A stretch of 32,153 nucleotides of DNA from Luteitalea sp. (GTDB lineage: Bacteria; Acidobacteriota; Vicinamibacteria; Vicinamibacterales; Vicinamibacteraceae). Position 1 is the first letter of the stretch. Each line of letters starts with the position of its first letter. A model generated the notes under the pieces. The model was not told the DNA's origin. It was given only the letters and a program-made list of their open reading frames with translations, and did not search any database. Below are positions 8,618 through 15,519 of this stretch, piece by piece. The position numbers and the translations under genes are program-made. Where the stretch lies: contig WHTT01000075.1 of NCBI GenBank assembly GCA_009377605.1, positions 1 through 32,153 on the forward strand, read 5' to 3'.

Positions 8618-9192
8618 GGCTGGCGAGAATCCTCCTCCCTCAGCAAGCCGCTCTTTGCGGCGTACTCATGGAGCGCGGCCCACAGCATCTTGCGGCCGCG
8701 CGAGAGACGGGAGCGAACGGTATTCACCGGGCACTGCAGCACCGCCGCGGCCTCCTCGTAGCTGAGCTCTTCGACGTCGACGAGCAACACCGCGGCCCGG
8801 AACACCTCGGGCAGCTCGTCCAAGGCGTGCTCGATCTCGGGGTCAGAGATGGCGCTGCCCGATTCGGGCGCCACGGGCGGCATCGCCGGCTGTTGGCCCA
8901 AGGTCGAATCGTAGATCTGCTCGAGATTGTCGACGGCGACCACCGGGTCGCGCTGCCGCCGCCGGTAGCGGTTGACGAAGACCGAATACGTGATCGTGAG
9001 GAGCCACGCCTTGCCGTTGGTGCCTGGCGTGAAGCTGTCGAAGGCCGTGAAGGCGCGGAGGATCGCCTCCTGGGTGAGGTCTTTCGCCTCGTCGACACGA
9101 CGAGTGAGGCGCAGCGCCGCACGGTGCGCTGCGCCTAGAAATGGCAGGATGGTCGCCTCGAACTCGGCGCGTCGGTTCTCGAAACGGGTCAC
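8614..9192 (-). CDS. ECF-type RNA polymerase sigma factor
   Basis: A 192-residue sigma-70 family member of the small ECF type. Region 2 is seen at about 20-85 (AALRLTRRVDEAKDLTQEAI, then KAWLLTITYSVFVNRYRRRQR), which binds the -10 element and core polymerase. Region 4 is at about 125-180 (LDELPEVFRAAVLLVDVEEL, SYEEAAAVLQCPVNTVRSRL), the helix-turn-helix for the -35 element. The two are joined by an acidic linker. The start is a GTG at 9192; no strong ribosome site is visible, so the start is less certain than the rest. It overlaps its anti-sigma factor by four bases and probably drives its own block including the M14 peptidase, though I could not see its target promoter. Confidence 0.92.
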   Translation of the reverse strand: MTRFENRRAEFEATILPFLGAAHRAALRLTRRVDEAKDLTQEAILRAFTAFDSFTPGTNGKAWLLTITYSVFVNRYRRRQRDPVVAVDNLEQIYDSTLGQQPAMPPVAPESGSAISDPEIEHALDELPEVFRAAVLLVDVEELSYEEAAAVLQCPVNTVRSRLSRGRKMLWAALHEYAAKSGLLREEDSRQP

Positions 9193-9207
9193 AAAGGCGC
9201 AGACTGC

Positions 9208-9315
9208 AGTGGTCAGTGGCCGGTGATCAGCAGGGCAGGTCGCATCGAAAGTGGCTAACGACCGACGGCCGTCAGCCCCCCTTCGTATGATGCGGCACGC
9301 TGACCACTGACCACT
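9208..9315. repeat. inverted pair of AGTGGTCAGTGG
   Basis: AGTGGTCAGTGG at 9208-9219 is exactly matched by its reverse complement at 9304-9315, 84 bases apart. Each copy is itself a near-duplication of GGTCAGT, and a third partial copy (GATCAGC) follows the left arm. The pair fills the gap between the sigma factor start and the end of the lactonase-like gene. It may be a mobile small repeat or a transcript-end structure for the upstream lactonase gene; the role is not known. Confidence 0.65.
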
Positions 9316-9332
9316 ATTGCGGTAGACTCGCC

Positions 9333-10451
9333 TTACCGCACCGCCAGGCCGTTGGCGCTCATAGGCAGGCCGGACACACCCGGCAGCGCCCTCAGTGTAC
9401 CATCCCGGCCCACGAAAAACGCGCTCACCGTCTGGGTCCCCGAGCCCAACGCGTAGAGGAACGTTCCGCGCCGCGTGAGCGCCAGATCGATTGGGCTGGA
9501 GCCGTCGCCCGTGGTCGCGGTGACGCCATCCTCCTGCAGCCGAGTCAACGCTCCCATCGAGTCAACAGCATAACCGGTGATCGACCCGCTCCCGGTATTG
9601 GTCGTGTAGGCGAAGCGTCCATCCGGTGTGAGCGCAACCCAGCACGCGGCGGTCTGATTCGTGCCGACCGACTCGCTGACCGCCCCCAACATCCCATCCG
9701 CTTCCAGCGTGTACGAGGAGACCGCGCTCTCGCCCTCCGCCCCACCAAACGCTTCGGAGACGAAGAGCTGGTCACGCCTGTCGAAGGCGAAACCGAATGG
9801 CGTCGCGCCGGCCGACGGCTGCACGTGTGGCTCGCCGGGAACGCCACAACGGTCAACGGCGTAAACAACGATGTTGTTTGTTGCCTTCTCCGTCACGATC
9901 AGGAAGTCACCATCTGGGCTGAACCCGATCTGCGCAGGATCGACGCCGCTTCCACTCAACGAGCGCGTGGAGTTGGCGAGCGGCTGCAGCTCGCCCCGAC
10001 GGGTGAGCGTGAAGCCGGTGATGGTCTCGCTGCCCGCATTCAGGACATAGACGAGATCGCGGTTGATCGTCACGCTGATGGGGCGGCTGCCACCAGTCGC
10101 GGCACGATCGGTGAGCCGCAACTCATGGTGCCCAAGTCTGAACACCGACAGGTCGTCGCTCCCAGCGTTGACAGCGAGCAGCCAGCGCTCGTTTTGGCTC
10201 AGGACGAGCCCTCCTTGGTTACCTAGCCCACTCCCGGTGCCAAGGCCACCCGTCGGCACGGCACCTGCCTGCCGGAGCCGGCCGTCGAAAGAACGGTCGA
10301 ACACCAGCACGGCATTGCCTTCGACGGCGTTGGACGTCGTGTAAACAGCACCAATCGGAATGAACGGGAATCTCCGTGATTGCGCTGACACGTGGACGTC
10401 CATCATCGCGAGCGCAAACAGTGACACGAGCATCAACAGTCGAGTTTTCAC
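9333..10451 (-). CDS. exported lactonase-family beta-propeller protein
   Basis: I place the start at GTG 10451 because AAAGGAGG lies five bases upstream; an in-frame start further up is less likely. The 372-residue product starts with a signal peptide (VKTRLLMLVSLFALAMMDVH, cleaved near SAQS). It then has repeated propeller blades: VYTTSNAVEGNAVLVF, LLAVNAGSDDLSVFRL, VYVLNAGSETITGFTL, FLIVTEKATNNIVVYAV, AYTTNTGSGSITGYAV, FLYALGSGTQTVSAFFV. This is the seven-bladed 6-phosphogluconolactonase/YncE-like fold. The exported location makes a cytosolic pentose-phosphate role unlikely; a substrate cannot be named. Confidence 0.85.
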   Translation of the reverse strand: MKTRLLMLVSLFALAMMDVHVSAQSRRFPFIPIGAVYTTSNAVEGNAVLVFDRSFDGRLRQAGAVPTGGLGTGSGLGNQGGLVLSQNERWLLAVNAGSDDLSVFRLGHHELRLTDRAATGGSRPISVTINRDLVYVLNAGSETITGFTLTRRGELQPLANSTRSLSGSGVDPAQIGFSPDGDFLIVTEKATNNIVVYAVDRCGVPGEPHVQPSAGATPFGFAFDRRDQLFVSEAFGGAEGESAVSSYTLEADGMLGAVSESVGTNQTAACWVALTPDGRFAYTTNTGSGSITGYAVDSMGALTRLQEDGVTATTGDGSSPIDLALTRRGTFLYALGSGTQTVSAFFVGRDGTLRALPGVSGLPMSANGLAVR

Positions 10452-10546
10452 ATCGCCTCCTTTCAGACGTGCAGGCTGGATGACCTGCAACGCTGTCCCC
10501 GACTGTTAGGAACAAATGGGAGGCGCGGAAAGTTCCCGGTGGTGGG

Positions 10547-10565
10547 GCGCGTTCGCCGAACGCGC
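10547..10565. terminator. GC-rich inverted repeat between aquaporin and lactonase genes
   Basis: GCGCGTTCG (10547-10555) is followed after one base by CGAACGCGC (10557-10565), a perfect nine-base inverted repeat. It lies downstream of the aquaporin stop and upstream of the lactonase gene, both on the minus strand. There is no U-tract, so it may act as a transcript end only with help, or be an operator. Confidence 0.35.
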
Positions 10566-10621
10566 GGTCCGACTGTGGCCACGGTCCGCTGGCACAGGCC
10601 GCGGCCACAACGGGGAGGGCT

Positions 10622-11326
10622 TCACGCGCGCGTCGACCGCGGCGCGATGAGCGGATAAACGACGCCAGCCAGGAGAGCTCCGGCAATCGGTGCTACCCAA
10701 AACAGCCACAACTGCTGGAGGGCCCAGCCGCCGACAATGATCGCCGGACCGGTGCTCCGCGCAGGGTTCACCGAGAGATTGGTGACAGGAATGCCAATCA
10801 AGTGGATCAGCGTGAGGGCCAGACCGATGGCGATGGGAGCGAAGCCTTGTGGGGCCCGCGGGTCGGTTGCGCCGAGGATGACGATCAAGAACATGAACGT
10901 GAGGACGAGCTCGCTGAGGAAGGCGGAACCGAGCGAATAACCGCCAGGCGAGTGAAGATCGTAGCCGTTGGAGGCGAACCCGCCACTCAGGTCGAAGCCG
11001 GCCGTACCGCTGGCAATCAAATACAGCACGCCAGCCGCAATGATCGCACCCGCCAATTGGGCCACGACATACGCCGGCAACTCACCAACCGGAAACCTGC
11101 CGACGACGACCAGGCCGGCAGACACCGCGGGGTTGAGATGCGCGCCGGAGACGTGACCGATCGCGTACGCCATCGTGAGCACCGTGAGACCAAATGCGAG
11201 CGACACGCCCAACCACCCGATGCCGACGTCGGGCACCCCCGCCGCCAGGACCGCGCTGCCACATCCGCCGAAGACCAGCCAGAAAGTTCCGACCAACTCC
11301 GCAAACGCTCGTTTCCCGAGAGGCAC
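10622..11326 (-). CDS. aqpZ: aquaporin Z-like water channel
   Basis: A 234-residue six-helix channel of the MIP family. Both pore loops are present: [12 protein letters not shown] (NPA at 65-67) and [13 protein letters not shown] (NPA at 187-189). The selectivity filter residues fit a water-specific AqpZ: Phe45, His175, Thr182 and Arg190, in contrast to a glycerol facilitator. The start is GTG 11326 with AAGGAGG seven bases upstream. Length equals the E. coli protein closely. It should equilibrate water across the inner membrane under osmotic change. It stands alone, with no osmotic partner beside it. Confidence 0.95.
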   Translation of the reverse strand: MPLGKRAFAELVGTFWLVFGGCGSAVLAAGVPDVGIGWLGVSLAFGLTVLTMAYAIGHVSGAHLNPAVSAGLVVVGRFPVGELPAYVVAQLAGAIIAAGVLYLIASGTAGFDLSGGFASNGYDLHSPGGYSLGSAFLSELVLTFMFLIVILGATDPRAPQGFAPIAIGLALTLIHLIGIPVTNLSVNPARSTGPAIIVGGWALQQLWLFWVAPIAGALLAGVVYPLIAPRSTRA

Positions 11327-11493
11327 GATGACCCTCCTTGGTGCGATTACGTACAGCTGTCCCGCAATCGTAGGGTGAATCCCTCAATCCGCTAGATCTG
11401 CCTGTGGGGCTCTGCTGGGAGCGATAGTGTAGCAGGCTTCAACGCGGGGAGGACCAGCGAAGCGCACGTTCACACGTTCGACTGGACGAGCGC

Positions 11494-12057
11494 CTAGCGG
11501 CCGACCTTCAGCCGATCGACGACTCGCTTCACGCCTGGCGTCCGGCGCGCGATGTCCATGGCGCGTGCGCGTTCCTCTTCCGAGCCCACGACGCCTGCTA
11601 GCGTGACCACACCGTCGTTGGTCTCGACGCTGACATTGCGGGCCTGGACGACCTCATCGAGCGCGAGCGCCGACTTGATTCTCGCGGTCATGCTGCCGTC
11701 GCTCACCGCACCACCAACCCGCGAGGCCGCCTGCGCGGCCTCGTCCCTTACGTCGGCCGCCGCCCCGCCGGTCTTCTCGCCCGCTTCCGTGGCTGCACCA
11801 GATGTCCGCTCGTCCATCGCGGATGCGGCCTCACCCGCAGCTTCTCTGGCTGCCCGCACGACGGTGTTGGCGGCATGAGCGGTACGCTCACCGATCTCGG
11901 CCCCGACCTCGCGGGCCTTGGCGGGATCGAGAGGGCCGCCGGTCGTGGCCGGTCGCGGTCCGAACAACTCGGACCAGGTCGAGCCGGGCTCGCGCTCGCG
12001 GTAGTACACGTAGCCAACCACGAGAATCAGCAGAATGACGAGCAGCAGGTTCCGCAT
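11494..12057 (-). CDS. membrane-anchored BON-domain protein
   Basis: The ATG at 12057 has GGAGG eight bases upstream; a longer frame to 12174 lacks this and would overlap the upstream gene. The 187-residue product starts with a hydrophobic anchor (MRNLLLVILLILVVGYVYY). Residues about 55-120 are an Ala/Glu/Thr/Arg-rich helical stretch with repeated EKTGGAA- and ERTSGAA-like units, resembling late-embryogenesis-type or coiled proteins. The C-terminal 65 residues form a BON domain (MTARIKSALALDEVVQARNV, VVTLAGVVGSEEERARAMDI), as in OsmY, thought to bind membranes or ligands. An envelope stress role is inferred. Confidence 0.83.
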   Translation of the reverse strand: MRNLLLVILLILVVGYVYYREREPGSTWSELFGPRPATTGGPLDPAKAREVGAEIGERTAHAANTVVRAAREAAGEAASAMDERTSGAATEAGEKTGGAAADVRDEAAQAASRVGGAVSDGSMTARIKSALALDEVVQARNVSVETNDGVVTLAGVVGSEEERARAMDIARRTPGVKRVVDRLKVGR

Positions 12058-12074
12058 GGCCGGACCTCCGCGGC

Positions 12075-12114
12075 GTGAGGGACGGACGCCTCGGCGAGGC
12101 GTCCCTACCCTCAC
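12075..12114. repeat. long hairpin in the 5' leader of the BON-domain gene
   Basis: GGACGCCTCG (12084-12093) and CGAGGCGTCC (12095-12104) form a perfect ten-base inverted repeat; an outer pair GTGAGGG (12075-12081) and CCCTCAC (12108-12114) extends it. It fits exactly in the 76-base gap between the upstream gene stop and the BON gene start. It might end the upstream transcript, shape the BON leader, or be a REP-like mobile repeat. Confidence 0.65.
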
Positions 12115-12133
12115 AATACGCGGATCTCTTGGT

Positions 12134-13240
12134 TCATGACAAACCGTGACGGGAGCGGCGCTCGCGCCGGCCAAGCGCGGGCAAGTACCCCTTCAGGCGC
12201 TCCCAGCGTCCGTGGGCACCCACAACGGGATGGACGTCAGGGCCGGCGCCCGGCCGCGCGCTATCCCCTTCATGCCCAGCCTGCGCAGACCGTGATCGCG
12301 CGAGCATGCCCTCGGCCACCTGCTTGCCGCGCGCGAGCCCTTCGCGCGTGAACCGGCGTAGGCTCTCGGTCGTCATCTCACGTCCCTCCGTTGCCCACAT
12401 GACCATGCCGCGCCCAATTGCCCACGTGCCTCCGTACGCAAGCGCGACCTTTGGCACCAGGCCAACGACCGGAATCAGGCCAACGAGCTGGCGGGCCGCC
12501 TGCCTGAACAACAGGCCGCCGCCCAGCACGCCGAGGATCTCCGCGACCATGCGCCGCGGGTGGCCATCGCGGCCCGCCGCCAGCGCGAGCCGATAGCACA
12601 TGATGAGCTGATTCTTCGTGAGAATCACCATGTCGCCGAGATTGAGAGGCGCGGTGAGCACGGGAACGACCTCGGCCAACCCCATGGTGAGTGCGAAGCT
12701 CGCATTGGCGCGCGCGGTCTCGTCGATGAGGACGTCGAACACAGCCGGCTGAAACGCTGGGAGCTGCACCGCAAGAGCGAGACGCAGGTCGGGCGGGAAC
12801 GTGTCGACCACCGCATTGCCAATCGCACCCAAAGACCCGGCGTCAATGGCGCCGACCGCGACCCGGGCGCGCTCGCCTCCCCGGGGCACGAGAGGCGTCG
12901 AGTCACCCACGACGATCGTGGCGATTGGAATGTGATCCAGGTGCAGGGTTTGGCGCGCACCGGCCAGCGCCACCGATAGCTCGTGGGTCTTCGAGAGCAG
13001 GATGGCGGCCGCAGGTCTGGTCTCGCGCGACATCACACGCGCGACATCTGCAACCACCACCCAAGGATGGGGCGTCACGTCGCCTCCCGGGCTCACCAGC
13101 GCGTGCAGCCTGCGCGCGTCTGTTTCATCGTCGCTGACGATCAGCAGCTCGAACCGCCCACGTGCGCTCCGTCGAATGGCCTCGATGTCGATGTCGCGGA
13201 TCACTCGCCACAGATTCCCCACCTTCAGCGAAACCGACAT
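12134..13240 (-). CDS. DUF697-like membrane-associated protein
   Basis: I favour the ATG at 13240 (MSVSLKVGNLW); a longer frame to 13324 would run into the divergent neighbour's start. The 368-residue protein has an N-terminal part (about 25-150) with a P-loop-GTPase-like strand pattern (FELLIVSDD, WVVVADVARV, IPIATIVVGD) but no Walker A, so it is probably not a GTPase. Residues about 185-285 (LTKNQLIMCYRLALAAG, then LGVLGGGLLFRQAARQLVG, LIPVVGLVPKVALAYGGTWA) match DUF697, a hydrophobic domain usually fused to or beside Era-like GTPases. The Arg/Gly-rich tail looks disordered. Function is unknown. Confidence 0.7.
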   Translation of the reverse strand: MSVSLKVGNLWRVIRDIDIEAIRRSARGRFELLIVSDDETDARRLHALVSPGGDVTPHPWVVVADVARVMSRETRPAAAILLSKTHELSVALAGARQTLHLDHIPIATIVVGDSTPLVPRGGERARVAVGAIDAGSLGAIGNAVVDTFPPDLRLALAVQLPAFQPAVFDVLIDETARANASFALTMGLAEVVPVLTAPLNLGDMVILTKNQLIMCYRLALAAGRDGHPRRMVAEILGVLGGGLLFRQAARQLVGLIPVVGLVPKVALAYGGTWAIGRGMVMWATEGREMTTESLRRFTREGLARGKQVAEGMLARSRSAQAGHEGDSARPGAGPDVHPVVGAHGRWERLKGYLPALGRRERRSRHGLS

Positions 13241-13304
13241 TGGTCGATTGTACGACACGGCATGATGTCTGGGGGATGTCGGATCTGGGGCTATAGTAGA
13301 TGTC

Positions 13305-13952
13305 ATGAAGACTATTGGGTTCATCGGTGCGGGGAATATCGGGGCTCAGGTCGCGCGACTCGCGGTCGCGAGTCAGTACAACGTCGTGCTCAGCAATTCG
13401 CGCGGCCCGGAGACCTTGTCCGCGCTCGTCGCAGAGCTCGGGCCCACTGCCCGCGCGGCAACCGCCGTCGACGCCGCGGCCGCAGGTGACCTCGTCGTAG
13501 TCTCGGTGCCGCTCAAGAGCTACCGGCAGGTGCCAGTCGAGCCGCTCGCGGGCAAGATCGTAATCGACACGAACAACTACTACCCGCAGAGGGACGGTCA
13601 CATCGCCGAGCTCGACGATGAGTCGACGACCACGTCGGAGCTGCTGCAGACGCACCTTCCGACCTCGAAGGTCGTCAAGGCGTTCAACCACATCTACGCC
13701 GTTCAGCTCACGACGCACGGGCAGCCCGCCGGCACCGCGAATCGCCGTGCGCTGGTCATCGCGGGAGATGATGAATCGGCCAAGGCGACGGTCGCTCGGC
13801 TGATCGATCAGTTCGGCTTCGACACGGTGGACGTGGGCCCGCTGAAGGAAGGGTGGCGCATCCAGCGGGACACCCCAGGCTACGGTCCGCGCCGCACGGC
13901 GGACGAGCTGCGAAACGACCTTGCTGCGGCCAAGCGGTACGCAGATCAGTAG
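13305..13952 (+). CDS. NADP-dependent oxidoreductase of the F420/NADP reductase family
   Basis: A 215-residue Rossmann-fold protein. The N-terminus has the dinucleotide motif G-x-G-x2-G in IGFIGAGNIGAQVARLAV, then a strand ending SNSRGP where the basic/hydroxyl residues suit NADP. The remainder (GDLVVVSVPLKSY, KIVIDTNNYYPQRDG, SKVVKAFNHIYAVQL) follows the F420-dependent NADP reductase pattern including the conserved KAFN. In bacteria without F420 such proteins reduce other substrates, so the substrate is open. It is divergent from the DUF697-like gene and converges on the DUF899 gene, sharing a hairpin with it. A TATAGT at 13292-13297 is too near the ATG to be a confident promoter. Confidence 0.85.
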   Translation: MKTIGFIGAGNIGAQVARLAVASQYNVVLSNSRGPETLSALVAELGPTARAATAVDAAAAGDLVVVSVPLKSYRQVPVEPLAGKIVIDTNNYYPQRDGHIAELDDESTTTSELLQTHLPTSKVVKAFNHIYAVQLTTHGQPAGTANRRALVIAGDDESAKATVARLIDQFGFDTVDVGPLKEGWRIQRDTPGYGPRRTADELRNDLAAAKRYADQ

Positions 13953-14611
13953 CGCGGGCCTTTTAGGCCTGCGCTACTGTAAGCGCCGAGCAACGGCTCG
14001 CCGCCACGAGCGTAGGCCGAGTAGGTGTGGAAGATGTCGCCGTTCTCGTCCTTGTAGAACACGCTCGTGCCTGGCATCTCCCCGCCGGGCAGATCGCGCA
14101 TGTCGTAGTCGTAGAAGACCTTTCCCCTCGAGAGGTCATCCTTGGTGGGCGACACGTGATAGTCGTAATTGAAGTCGCTCTCGTAGGACGAGACCCACGT
14201 GAACTGCCATCCCATACGCTTCTTGAACGGCTTGATCTTCTGGATGGGCGCTCGTGAGACGACGAGGAGTGTGACATCGTGGTGCGCCAGGTGCAAATTG
14301 GCGCCGTCGATATGGTCCGCCAGGAACGAACAGTATGGACAGCCCTCCTCGTCATCGGGATCGAACATGAAGTGATAGACAATCAATTGGCTGCGACCGT
14401 CGCACAGGTCGGCCAGCGTCTTCTTCCCGTCTGGCGTCTCGAAGACGTACTCCTTCTCGACCTTCACCCTGGGCAGCGCACGACGCTCGGCGCTGACCTC
14501 GTCGCGCAATCGGGTCAGCTCCTTTTCCCGCGCTCGCAGCGCCTTCCGGGCAATCAACCATTCTCCGCGCGACACGACCTTGTCGCCCGTCATCGGTGTT
14601 TGTTCTGCCAC
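13946..14611 (-). CDS. DUF899 thioredoxin-like protein with altered C-terminus
   Basis: A 221-residue protein of the DUF899 (thioredoxin-fold) family. GTG 14611 is preceded by AAGGAGA six bases upstream. Characteristic stretches are EKEYVFETPDGKKTLADL, LIVYHFMFDPDDEEGCPYCS with a CPYC pair where the thioredoxin active site would be, FPK-like KRMGWQFTWVSSYESDFNYD, and HTYSAYARGGEPLLGAY near the end. In relatives I remember, this is followed by YLDL and a polar tail; here the last residues (SSAGLKGPRY) are encoded by a GC hairpin. It overlaps the convergent oxidoreductase gene by seven bases. A role in thiol or peroxide chemistry is inferred only. Confidence 0.87.
   Translation of the reverse strand: MAEQTPMTGDKVVSRGEWLIARKALRAREKELTRLRDEVSAERRALPRVKVEKEYVFETPDGKKTLADLCDGRSQLIVYHFMFDPDDEEGCPYCSFLADHIDGANLHLAHHDVTLLVVSRAPIQKIKPFKKRMGWQFTWVSSYESDFNYDYHVSPTKDDLSRGKVFYDYDMRDLPGGEMPGTSVFYKDENGDIFHTYSAYARGGEPLLGAYSSAGLKGPRY
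13947..13979. repeat. GC hairpin covering the ends of two convergent genes
   Basis: CAGTAGCGCGGGCCT pairs with AGGCCTGCGCTACTG over 15 bases with one G-T pair and a three-base loop. Its outer parts provide the TAG of the oxidoreductase gene and overlap the TGA of the DUF899 gene. A related but imperfect element (CGCGCGGCCTAAAGGCCACGCGC) lies between two other convergent genes at 24904-24926. It may act as a bidirectional transcript end and probably arrived as a REP-like repeat. Confidence 0.75.
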
Positions 14612-14687
14612 GGTGAATCTCCTTCCTCGCTTACTATTCGTAGGAAGGGCCGCGATGTCTCACCGTGTCAATTCAAGGCCTGAATGT

Positions 14688-14922
14688 CTAGTCGCCATCA
14701 CGCTCGCCAGCTTCGTTCTGAACGTCGTGAGCGGCATGCGCTATACGCGCGTCTCGGCGGATATCCTGTTCGATACGCGACTGGCGTTGTATCGGCACCT
14801 ACAGCGGCTGTCGCCCCGCTTCTACGCAGACCAGGCTCGGGGACATCCTGTCGCGCCTCAACAACGACATCGGTGAGATCCAACAATCGGCGGCCGAGGT
14901 GGCGCTGGCTTGGGTTGGCAAC
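14688..14922 (+). pseudogene. ABC exporter membrane-domain fragment, frameshifted
   Basis: One frame gives VAITLASFVLNVVSGMRYTR, VSADILFDTRLALYRHLQRL and SPRFYAD, and a one-base shift near 14830 continues TRLGDILSRLNNDIGEIQQS, AAEVALAWVGN. This is the middle of the transmembrane domain of an MsbA/LmrA-type ABC exporter, covering helix 3 and the loop with S-R-L-N-N-D-I. Neither the start nor the ATPase domain is present. Right after AWVGN the sequence changes to a different protein, marking a recombination joint at about 14922. Confidence 0.75.
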
Positions 14923-14924
14923 GC

Positions 14925-15450
14925 GGAAGGTCGTCTTCGGGTCGCTCCCGCCGTATCCGGATCCGCGTGAGCGAGCGGAGCCGTTTCTCGTGCTCGGCGA
15001 GCAGCATCATCCGACCAAACCGATTCGCGTCGCCGAGCCGAAGTGGTTGACGATCCCACGGCGAGGTCTCCACACGGGCGTCATGATCCTGGACGCCATC
15101 GGCACGGGGAAACCTCGGCCTGTATGTACCCGTACGTCGAACAGTTATCGGCCTGGCGAGCACGTTCCGCCCGTGACAAGATCGGCGGCCTCGTCTTGGA
15201 GGTGAAGGGAGACTGTTGCCGAGAGGTGCAAGCGATCCTGGCCCGACACGGACGTGCAGAGGATTACGTCGAGATCGGCGTCGACTCGTGCTACTGCTAC
15301 AACCTGCTGTACAACGACCTGGAACCGTACGCACTCGCCCATTCGATCGCGACGCTGCTCAACAACCTGTACGGCCGCGGGAAAGAACCGTTCTGGCAAC
15401 AGGCGTACACCGACCTCCTGAAGTTCATGATTCTGCTGCGGAAGGTGCCC
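14925..15450 (+). pseudogene. TraG/VirD4-like coupling-protein fragment, frameshifted
   Basis: The first part reads VVFGSLPPYPDP, EPFLVLGEQHHPTKPI, WLTIPRRGLHTGVMILDAIG and then GTGK. Directly after the Walker A Lys the frame shifts by one base (the run AAA at 15109-15111 would need a fourth A) and continues TSACMYPYVEQLSAWRA, KIGGLVLEVKGDCCREVQAI, ARHGRAEDYVEIGVDS, YALAHSIATLLNNLYGRGKE, PFWQQAYTDLLKFMILL. This is the N-terminal half of a type IV secretion/conjugation coupling ATPase, which would move DNA through a mating channel. It ends abruptly at about 15450. It shows that a conjugative element once sat here. Confidence 0.75.
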
Positions 15451-15519
15451 CCACGCGGTGATCTGTCCGTGGCACACCATCCCAGTCTCAGCGTAAGCCA
15501 CTCGAAGAATCCGGGCAGG

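Noticed and set aside
13240-13255. TACAAT at 13246-13251 as -10 box of a leaderless transcript for the DUF697-like gene
   Set aside because: No -35-like hexamer at a suitable distance, so the match is weak.
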